From positions 7,991,001 to 8,055,000 of the forward strand of contig NC_017249.1 of assembly GCF_000284375.1 (NCBI RefSeq): a stretch of 64,000 nt of DNA, in the 5' to 3' direction. Position 1 is the first letter of the stretch. Each line of letters begins with the position of its first letter. The position numbers and the translations under genes were made by a program. Below are positions 1 to 8,700 of the stretch, piece by piece. This stretch comes from Bradyrhizobium japonicum USDA 6 (lineage in GTDB: Bacteria; Pseudomonadota; Alphaproteobacteria; Rhizobiales; Xanthobacteraceae). Under the pieces are notes generated by a model. That model saw only the letters and a list, made by a program, of their open reading frames with translations, had not been told where the DNA came from and searched no databases.

Positions 1-407
1 CGGGGGCTCTTGAGCAGACGTTGGATATCAGGGTGGGCTTAAGAGGGCCGGAGCCGATTATCCGCACCCGTCCTTGGTCTTGGACACACTCGCTCGCGAT
101 CCGAAGCCGCCTTTCAAAGATACTCCGCAGTGAAACGCATCTTTCAAGCGCGACTTGTCGCCTTCGCGCAGCAGAACACTCGTATGGCACTCAATCCATG
201 ATCGCTTCGTTCGCTCCGACGCGCGTTGCGGGGCCCCCCTCGACCGGAGGACAACACATTGCGTCACCTCAACTGCTGCGCGCGCACTGCGTCACAATGA
301 CACGACTTCTCCTCTTCATGGCCGCTTGTTACAATGACATCCATAGATTGCGCCGGATCAATTCGCGAGGCTCCCCTTCGTATATTCTGGTTCAGGAGTG
401 TCGGACC
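1..407. other. Gene-free leader upstream of the FixK-like regulator
   Basis: No convincing coding region or transposase fragment is seen here. The open frame that runs through it into the regulator has no CRP/FNR homology before the methionine at 408, so I treat it as upstream non-coding sequence. No clear FixK box (TTGAT-N4-ATCAA) or sigma-54 promoter was found. Confidence 0.5.
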
Positions 408-1091
408 ATGTTCGTGAGCATCACCACAGACCATAGATCCCTAATCAATTCGCTCAGTGAGCTCGGCATATCGAGCGGCTCGAATCCGATCGTCAGCTTG
501 AGTGAATTCACTTACAAGAAAGGTAAAACCATCTACATCGAGAGTGAGCCAGCCGAGTACGTCTACCAGGTCAGGAAAGGCGCGGTACGGACCTGCAAAT
601 TACTCTCCGATGGGCGGCGCCAGATTGGCGCATTTCATTTGCCGGGTGATATTTTTGGACTCGAGAACGGCGGAGTCCACCGATTTACGGCGGAAGCGAT
701 CATCCAAACCGCTGTTCGCCTGATCAGGCGGCAACACCTTGAGACGGTCGCCGAGAATGACGCGGTTGTCTGGCGCACCTTGCTCAGCTTGACGACGAAT
801 AACTTGCAACACGCCGAAGACCATATGCTGCTGCTCGGACGTAAAACTGCTCTGGAGCGCGTTGCCGCGTTCCTGCACGAGATGGATGAACGACTCACGG
901 CTGCTGACGTGATCTCGCTCCCAATGTCTCGGCGCGACATCGCCGATTACCTTGGTTTGACCGTCGAAACCGTTTCGCGTGCAGTGTCGCAATTGCACAC
1001 TGATGGTGTCCTCGATTTCATCGGCAATACCCAACGCGAGATCGTGATTCTGGACCGGCAGCGGCTCGCGAGCCTTGACCTGCAAAGCTAA
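408..1091 (+). CDS. FixK/FNR-type transcriptional regulator
   Basis: A 227-residue Crp/Fnr-family regulator. The N-terminal half (about residues 30-130) is a cyclic-nucleotide-binding-type beta-barrel with the usual 'G-A-V-R' and 'PGDIFGLE' turns. The C-terminal half has the family helix-turn-helix 'MSRRDIADYLGLTVETVSR', the DNA-recognition signature of rhizobial FixK proteins. The cysteine cluster that holds an iron-sulfur cluster in FNR or FixK1 is absent from the N-terminus; only one isolated cysteine ('RTCKLL') is seen. Oxygen sensing by an Fe-S cluster is therefore unlikely, and the protein is more like FixK2/NnrR-type members that act downstream of another sensor. The start at 408 was chosen because homology begins there. 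Targets cannot be read from the window. Family assignment is firm; the exact subgroup is not. Confidence 0.88.
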   Translation: MFVSITTDHRSLINSLSELGISSGSNPIVSLSEFTYKKGKTIYIESEPAEYVYQVRKGAVRTCKLLSDGRRQIGAFHLPGDIFGLENGGVHRFTAEAIIQTAVRLIRRQHLETVAENDAVVWRTLLSLTTNNLQHAEDHMLLLGRKTALERVAAFLHEMDERLTAADVISLPMSRRDIADYLGLTVETVSRAVSQLHTDGVLDFIGNTQREIVILDRQRLASLDLQS

Positions 1092-1615
1092 CATGCGGAC
1101 GGCGTGAAAAGCTTCGGTCGCGGTTAGGATCGCCCGCAGCAACTACCGCACTTTCAGGAAAATTGATCTCACCTCCGAGGCGCAACCAATCAGCTATCGA
1201 GTGCTATTCCCCGAACGCTGCGATGTACCTTCGGGCGGTGCCGGTAAACACCGCCGGATCATACAGGCCCTTGAGCCAACGCCGGTGACGACGGCAAACC
1301 ATTGCAATAGACTCGACCGCCGTTTCGATCTCGAATGGAATGCATTCGGGTTTCACGCGCGCCGCAACGTCTCAAAGGCGAAATCACCCAGAAGGTCGGC
1401 ACGCCTGTTCATTTGTACAGCATAAACGCCGGTACGTTTTCGTGTCCGAAGCTCATTCGAAACAACACGACGAACGTCTAAGCATGCGCTTTTGGCCGGA
1501 CGGGCCGTGCCCAATTAATCCTCCATCAAGGCCACTTCCGGGAAAATACGGGGGCTTGCCTTCGATTTACAATTTGCAACTTGCCCGATCGCTCCGGCTT
1601 CGCTTGAATGTCCTC
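1092..1615. other. Gene-free stretch
   Basis: Short open frames here show no recognisable family. A tts-box-like string near 1187 was considered and rejected. Nothing else is seen. Confidence 0.4.
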
Positions 1616-2089
1616 ATGCGGGGCTGGACTGTGATCGTGCTTCTGGGCCTTACAGCCATAGGAGCTTATTCCGTCGGCCGTCAGGACGGGCGACCCTCTA
1701 CTTCTGCGCCTGCAATGGTAGCGCAGCTAACCGGCCCCCCAGCAAGTCCGCTCGCGCTAACGGCGGTGCCGGGCAGCCCTTCGCAGCCGCAAGCTTCCAA
1801 GACTGCTCCGCCCGGCCCGCGTGGCGCCACCGCAATACCCAAGACACCGCAAGATCCCGCCCCACAGCAAACCGACACAAAACGCAAGATCGAAGTTGCG
1901 CTGACCGCCGCGGCCATCGCCGCGATCCTGATTAAGGCCAGCCGGGATCAATATCACGCAACTGGCAGACCCTGCGCCTGCCCGGATGACACGATGCGCA
2001 ATGGCCGGGCATGCGGCAGCAGAAGCGCCTATTCGCGGCCGGGCGGCGCGGCACCGCTGTGCTACTGGGTGATGTTACGACAGCAATGA
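1616..2089 (+). CDS. Small membrane-anchored rhizobial protein with Cys-rich C-terminus, frameshifted at its end
   Basis: About 157 residues. One N-terminal membrane segment ('WTVIVLLGLTAIGAYSVG') is followed by a long Pro/Ala/Ser-rich linker, a hydrophobic stretch and a Cys-rich end ('TGRPCACPDDTMRNGRACG') of the kind seen in small rhizobial proteins and at the end of some rhizobial nuclease-like proteins. The main frame stops at 2089, but a different frame from 2071 encodes a plausible family ending (DVTTAMIDEYRKK) with its stop at 2110-2112. The last codons have therefore probably been shifted by one indel near 2060-2070. Start chosen at the ATG just before the membrane segment. Function unknown. 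Confidence 0.6.
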   Translation: MRGWTVIVLLGLTAIGAYSVGRQDGRPSTSAPAMVAQLTGPPASPLALTAVPGSPSQPQASKTAPPGPRGATAIPKTPQDPAPQQTDTKRKIEVALTAAAIAAILIKASRDQYHATGRPCACPDDTMRNGRACGSRSAYSRPGGAAPLCYWVMLRQQ

Positions 2090-2120
2090 TAGACGAGTAT
2101 CGAAAAAAATAACTCGATAG

Positions 2121-2669
2121 TTGTTGTGGGGCGGGGCTGGTTCAGTTCAGCGATTTCTTCACTGGGGGGTTGCGCTCCTCGCCTTAGCCGTTGCGGCGAC
2201 GACACTAGCAGGATGCATCACAACATCCATACAAAAGGTATGCAGGCCGGGACCTTCCCTCCGAACCGGTCAATCGGATAGCCGCTTACGTCGCGGGCCC
2301 CCGCTCTAGTTTCTAGCATTCAGGCGACTATCTCAGAGGAAGGAAGAAAGCCGGCGTCGTTGCTGAAGATGGGTTGGTGTTGTTTCCACCAATGCGGACG
2401 TACACCATGCAGAAATTCGTCAGGGGCTTGCGACCAACAACATTGATGGCGTGCTAGTCCTGAACGTCGGTGACACTGCGGTCCAGCAGCAGTATGCTGG
2501 ACCGATCTTGAGTGGCCCGTATTCAGGTCCCTCCACCACGAACGGGACTATCAACACATTCGGGCACGTGTCGTCGTCAGCGTCGCTGAATGGAACATCG
2601 TCGGGTACGATTACCCGCAACATCTACTCCCGGTCTGTCTTGTGGGATGGATATTTGGGGCTAGTCTAG
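2121..2669 (+). pseudogene. Decayed lipoprotein gene
   Basis: The first 30 codons encode a classic lipoprotein signal peptide with lipobox 'TLAGC'. The frame then breaks at least twice. One frame continues with 'NRIAAYVAG' around 2270-2300, another with 'KKAGVVAEDGLVLFPP' around 2345-2395, and the last (2451-2669) with 'NNIDGVLVLNVGDTAVQQQ' and a Gly/Ser/Thr-rich end. Read together these look like one lipoprotein of about 180 residues whose reading frame has been lost. The function of the ancestral protein is unknown to me. Confidence 0.6.
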
Positions 2670-2712
2670 AAACGAAACTTCGAACCTGAGCCTTCGGAGA
2701 AATTCTTTGAGC

Positions 2713-5700
2713 CTATTCAAGAGTGCCGATTAGGGCCGTTGAAATAGCATGAGCGAGAACTTGGCGGTTTTCTGGGTTGCTCACCATTGTCGCGTGGTTG
2801 CCTGGAACAGGTACCGCATGAATGGCCCCCGCATCGACGACCAGGTCCCAGCCAAGCTTTGGCAGGTTTGCATCGCGACCAGATTGCTTGTCAGGCGGTA
2901 CCCAACGACTAAGAGGCTCACTGGCATAAAACTGGTATATTTCAATTGGGAGCGACGGAATGCGATACGATTGTAGCGCCCGTTGAAATGCCGCGGCCCT
3001 TTGATACATCGAGACGTCACTGTGAAGATCGTGATCTGGAGCTAACGCTCCTGTTTGCTGCGCCTTTTCGAGCAACTCAGAGATGGAACATTGTTCCGTG
3101 TCGCGTTCTAAAACCTCGCGATATTCATCGCGCAAGGTTCCACAACGATCCAAAACAAACTCTCGCGCCAAATTCTTCAGTGATGCGTTCGAAGAAGCCC
3201 CAGGTAGACTGACATCGATGAAGGCCATGAACGACACAACTTCATCACTACTCAGTAATCGCTCGGCAATTGCATAAGCCAGGATTGCACCTGATGAGTA
3301 TCCAGCAAAGCGGTATGGGCCACGTGGCTGGATCTGTTTAATCGCAACAATCACCTCCGCGGCCATCGCCTCAAAAGTCGGTGGACGAACGTCATCGAAA
3401 GGTGGCCATGGCAGAGCGTAGACTGAGCAGTCTGCATCCATTTCCGCCGCCAAACCGAGGACATACGAACAATCTCCAAAGCCTGACGGGACAAAGAAGA
3501 GCGGTGGTTGCGATCCGTTCGGTCGAACGGAAATCACCGCCGAGTTACTGGGCTGCACTTGCAAACAAATCTGCGATGCGAGTTCCTTCAGAACAGGTGC
3601 GCGGAAGAGGTCGGTGGCGCTAAAACTCAACCCAAGATTTGATGCTCGACCGAGCATCTGCACGGCCAAGAGCGAGTAGCCGCCCAGTTCGAAGAAGTGG
3701 TCGTTGCGCCCGATGCGCTCGACACCAAGGAGCTCGGCCCAGATCTGCGCCAGCGCCGTCTCGACCTCACCTTGCGGTAACTGGTAGGCCGCCAGCGCAT
3801 AGGCCTGATCGGACGGCGCCGGCAGTGCGTTCCGATCGAGCTTGCCGTTCACCGTCAGCGGAAGCGCGGCCAGCCGCACGAACGCACTCGGCACCATGTA
3901 GTCCGGCAGTCGCGCACTTAAGTGCGCGCGCAAGGCGCCCGCAAGCGCGCCTCCACCGCCCTCATCCGAGCCGGCCTCGGGCGCGCAGACCACATAGGCG
4001 ATCAGATGCTTGTGGCCGCCGCCGTTCTGGCGCGCCAGCACCACCGCCTCGCGCACCCAGGCGTGCTCGCAAAGCCGCGCGACGATCTCACCCGGCTCGA
4101 TGCGGTAGCCGCGAATCTTCACCTGATCGTCGTTGCGGCCCAGGAACTCAAGATTGCCGTCCGGCAGATAACGGGCAAGGTCGCCGGTCCGGTACAGCCG
4201 ATCGCCCTCGACAAAGGGACTGGCGATGAACCGCTCGGCGGTCAGCTCAGGGCGGTTGAGGTAGCCCCGCGCCACCCCCGCCCCGCCAATGTAAAGCTCG
4301 CCCACCGCACCGAACGGCACGGGCGCGCCATGGCCATCCAGCAGGTACACCCGCGTGTTGGCAATTGGGCGCCCGATCGGGACCACCGACCCATTGAAAT
4401 CAGCCGGGCAAGTCCAGATCGTCGCGCAGACTGTTGCCTCGGTCGGGCCATAAGCATTGACCATTGATGCTGGGGCCAGACTTCGGATGAGTTCAGGCTT
4501 AGGCAGCTCTCCGGCAAGAATGAGAACTTGCGCAGCCAAACGTTCCGGATCCTTGCTCGTCTGAAGCAACGCTGGGGGTAGTGTCGCGTGGGTGATGGCT
4601 TCGCTTCGGAGATAATCCGATAGCTTGTTCCTCGCTTGACGGATCTCTTCCGCAGGCAAGTGCAAAGCCGCTCCGGAGCCAAACGCCATAAGAAGCTCCC
4701 AAGCGCTTGCATCAAAAGCGATGGAGGCGAACTGCACGACTCGGCTGTTGGAAGAAGCGCCAAAGAGGCCGACCTGAGCCGACAGCAGATTGACCAACCC
4801 CCGATGCTGGACCATGACCCCCTTTGGGGTTCCGGTTGAGCCTGAGGTGTAGATCACATAAGCGAGATGGCCGGATGTGAGGCCAAGCGTGTGCCGGTCT
4901 GGGTTCGAAGCCGGCCGTTCGGCCCAGGCGGGCGTGGCCGTCTCCAGATCAATGACCGTCACCTCGGTCAGCACTTCGGGGCCGAGTGCTGCGCGACCGA
5001 CGACGTCGCATAGCAGCAGCCGCGGCGCGGCATCGTTGACAACCTGACGCAGCCGCTCGCTGGGATAGGCTGGGTCCAGCGGCAGATAGGCACCGCCCGC
5101 CTTCAGGATCGCCAAGATGCCAACCATCATCATCAGGCTGCGTTCGAGGCAGATTGCCACCGGCTGGTCCGGCTTGACCCCAAGCTCGATCAGAAGATGC
5201 GCCAGCCGGTTGGCCCGCGCGTTGAGCTCGCCATAGCTCAGCCGCTCGTTTTCGCAGACCAGCGCCACCGCCTCCGGCGCCTTTTGCACCTGCGCCTCGA
5301 ACAGCTCATGGACGCACTGCTCTGTTGGATAGGCCTCTTCCGTCCGGTTCAGATCCTCCAGCAGATAGGTGCGCTCCTCAGCCGGCAAGATGTCGAGCTC
5401 GCGTACCGGCGTATCCGGGGCATGCTCCAGCGCCTCTGCCAGCTGCTCGAGCGACCGCTGCATGTAGCCGCAGATCCGATCCGCCGAGATTGGCTCCGCC
5501 ACCTGCACAGTGAGGCCCAGCGCCTCGCCAAAATCCTCAACCGACAGGGTCAGCGGATAGTTAGTGCGTTCCTCCCCGCCCAGCCATTCCATACCCGACA
5601 AGACATCATCCGTCCCGGAGCCGGGCACAGCCGGCGCCTTGTTGTGACGATAGTTCAACAGCGTGCTGAACAGCGGCGCCGACGCCGCAATAGCGCTGCA

Positions 5701-8700
5701 GCGCTGCGCCAGCGCCAGCGAGGCATGCTCATGTGTCAGCAGCTCGGCCAGCCGGGCGTGCGTGGTCCGCACGCTCGCCTCGACGGCGGTCCCATCAAGA
5801 TCAAGCCGCAGCGGCAGGGTGTTGATGAACAGTCCCATGGCGCGGTCGGCGCCGGCGCTGCCCTGCAGGCGGCCCAGCAGCACCGTGCCGAACACCACCT
5901 GCTCGCGGCCGCTGCTGCGCGCCACCACCTGCCCCCACGCCAGATGGCACAGGCTCGCCAGACTCACGCCCAGCCGCCGCGCCTGTTCCGCCAGCCGCGC
6001 ATGGAGCGCTGGCGGCAGCATCCGATACGCCTCACGAACCCCGCCGCCGTCGCCGCGCACCTCGCTCAAGTTGAAGGGCGTGGTCGGCTCGTCGATGCCG
6101 GCCAGCAGCTCCCGGAAGAACGCTTCATCCGCCTTGGCATCACCGCGTAGATGCGCCTGCGCCACCAGATTGCGGAATGGCTGCGGCGCCGTCAGCTCAT
6201 GCTCGCGCCCCTCCAGCTTGGCCCGGACTTCAGCATGCATCACGTCCCGGGTTGCGTGATCCCCGATCAGATGATGCTGCAGCTCCAGCAACAGCCAGCG
6301 CGCGCTGCCGGGCTCGCGCGCAATCACAAACCGCAGCAGTGGCGCCCGGCCGAGCTCGATGCGGTGCCGGCGCGGATCAAACCGGTTCCTGAGCTGCTCA
6401 GCGCCAGCGCCATCAGCGCCATCCAGCTGGACCTCGATCACCTCCAGTCGCGCCTTCCGCCACACCACCTGGACCGGCCGCGACAACCCCTCCCAGACAA
6501 ACGAGGTACGCAGGATGTCATGCCGATCTACCACCCGCTGGATCGCGGCAAGATAGCGCGCGAGCAGCCCACGCTCGGCAAACGCCATCTGCGACATCAG
6601 GAGGTATGGATCGCCCTTTGCCGCTAGCAAATGATGGAACAGGATGCCGTCCTGCAGCGGCGACAGACCGTAAATGTCCTGGATGTTGCAAACCCCGCCG
6701 GGTACCGTGGCGATGATCCGGTCGATCTCGTCCTGCGCGAGCTCGATCAGCGGCAACATCTCCGGCGTTATCGCCACGCTCCGCTCGGTGATCAGGTTGG
6801 CCGGGACTGCCACCTCGTGATGGCGGCCCAGGCGTGCGGCCAGATCCGCGAGCACTGGCTTGACGAACAAGGTGCGCACCTCGATGCGCAGTGACCGCCG
6901 CCGCAGATGCTCCATCATCTGCACCGCCAAGAGCGAGTGCCCTCCCAGTTCGAAGAAGTTGTCGTGCCGTCCGACCCGCTCCAGCCCCAGCAGCTCGGCC
7001 CAGATCTGCGCCAGCACCGTCTCCATCTCGCCCTGAGGCGGCGCGTAGGTCCGCCGCGCATATGCCTCGTCGCCCGGGGCCGGTAGCGCTTTTCGATCGA
7101 GCTTGCCGTTCAGCGTCAGCGGAAGCGCCGCCAGCCGCACGAACGCACTCGGGACCATGTAGTCCGGCAGCCCCGCACTCACATGCGCCCGCAAACCGCC
7201 GGCAAGATCAGATTCCTCAGCTCCGGCGGCAACGACATACGCAACGAGCCGCTGCTCGCCGCCACCATCCTCGCGCGCCACCACCACCGCCTCGCGCACG
7301 GAGGCATGCTCGCAAAGCCGCGCCGCAATCTCGCCCGGTTCGATGCGGAAGCCGCGAATCTTTACCTGGTCGTCGTTGCGCCCTAAAAACTCCAGATTGC
7401 CGTCCGGCAGGTAGCGCGCCAGGTCGCCGGTCCGGTACAGCCGGTCGCCCTCGACAAAGGGACTGGGGATGAACCGCTCCGCGGTCAGCTCAGGGCGGTT
7501 CAGGTAGCCCCGCGCCACCCCCGCCCCGCCAATGCAGAGCTCGCCCACCGCACCGAACGGCACAGGCGCGCCATGACCATCCAGCAAGTAGACCCGCGTG
7601 TTGGCAATAGGGCGGCCAATCGGGACGATGGCCTCATCAAACTCAGCCGGGCAGCTCCAGGATGTCACGTCGATCGCGGCTTCAGTCGGACCGTAAAGAT
7701 TGTGCAGGGCCGTCCAGGGCAATACGCGCCGAACCCTATACACACTGGCGGCAGGGAGCGCCTCGCCGCTGCATAAAACCTGCCGCAGCGATGTGCAGCG
7801 GTCAACACTCTTCGCATCCAAAAAGCTGACCAGCATGGATGGCACGAAGTGAACCGTCGTGATGCGCTGGCTGACGATCAAGTCGACCAACGTATCGGGA
7901 TCTCTGTGCGCACCGGGCGGCGCCAGTACCAGCGTTGCCCCTTCAAGCAAAGTCCAAAAGAACTCCCAGGCCGAGACATCGAAGCTAAATGGCGTCTTCT
8001 GCAACACGACGTCTGTTGGTTTCAGACCATAGGCGTCCTGCATCCAGATCAGGCGATTAACGATAGCCCGATGCTCATTCTGTGCCCCTTTTGGCCTGCC
8101 GGTGGATCCCGAGGTGTAGATCACATAGGCGAGATTGCGGGAGGTCAGGCTGAGCGCGCGCCGATCAGGATCCGCTTCCGGCAGGCTGGCCCAGGCCGGC
8201 GCCGCAGCATCGAGCTCCACCACGCTCACCTTGGCCGGCACATCCGCGCCGAAGGCGGCACGGCCGGCCACATCGGCCAGCAGCAGCGGCGGCGCCGCAT
8301 CGTCGAGCACCTGATGCAGCCGCGCCGACGGATAGGCCGGATCCAGCGGCATATACGACCCGCCGGCCTTGAGGATCGCCAAAAGCCCCACCACCATCAT
8401 CGGACTGCGCTCGACGCAGATCGCAACCGGCTGGTCCGGCCTGACCCCGAGGGCGATCAAGTGATGCGCCAGGCGATTGGCCCGCGCATTGAGCTCGGCG
8501 TAGCTCAGCCGCTCATCTTCGCAGACCACCGCCACCGCATCCGGCGCCTTGTGCACCTGCACTTCAAACAGCTCGTGGATGCACCGCTCCGCAGGATACG
8601 GCGCCGCCGTCCGGTTCAGCTCCTCCAGCAGATACGTGCGCTCGGCAGTCGAGAGCAGCTCAATCCGGTGGACCTCTTGCTGCGCATCGGCTGCCATCGC

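Noticed and set aside
600..1142. 180-residue minus-strand frame across the FixK-like gene
   Set aside because: Antisense to the conserved regulator; no homology.
1185..1205. String resembling a tts box (TtsI site for type III secretion)
   Set aside because: Spacing is one base short and several positions differ; no type III effector gene follows.
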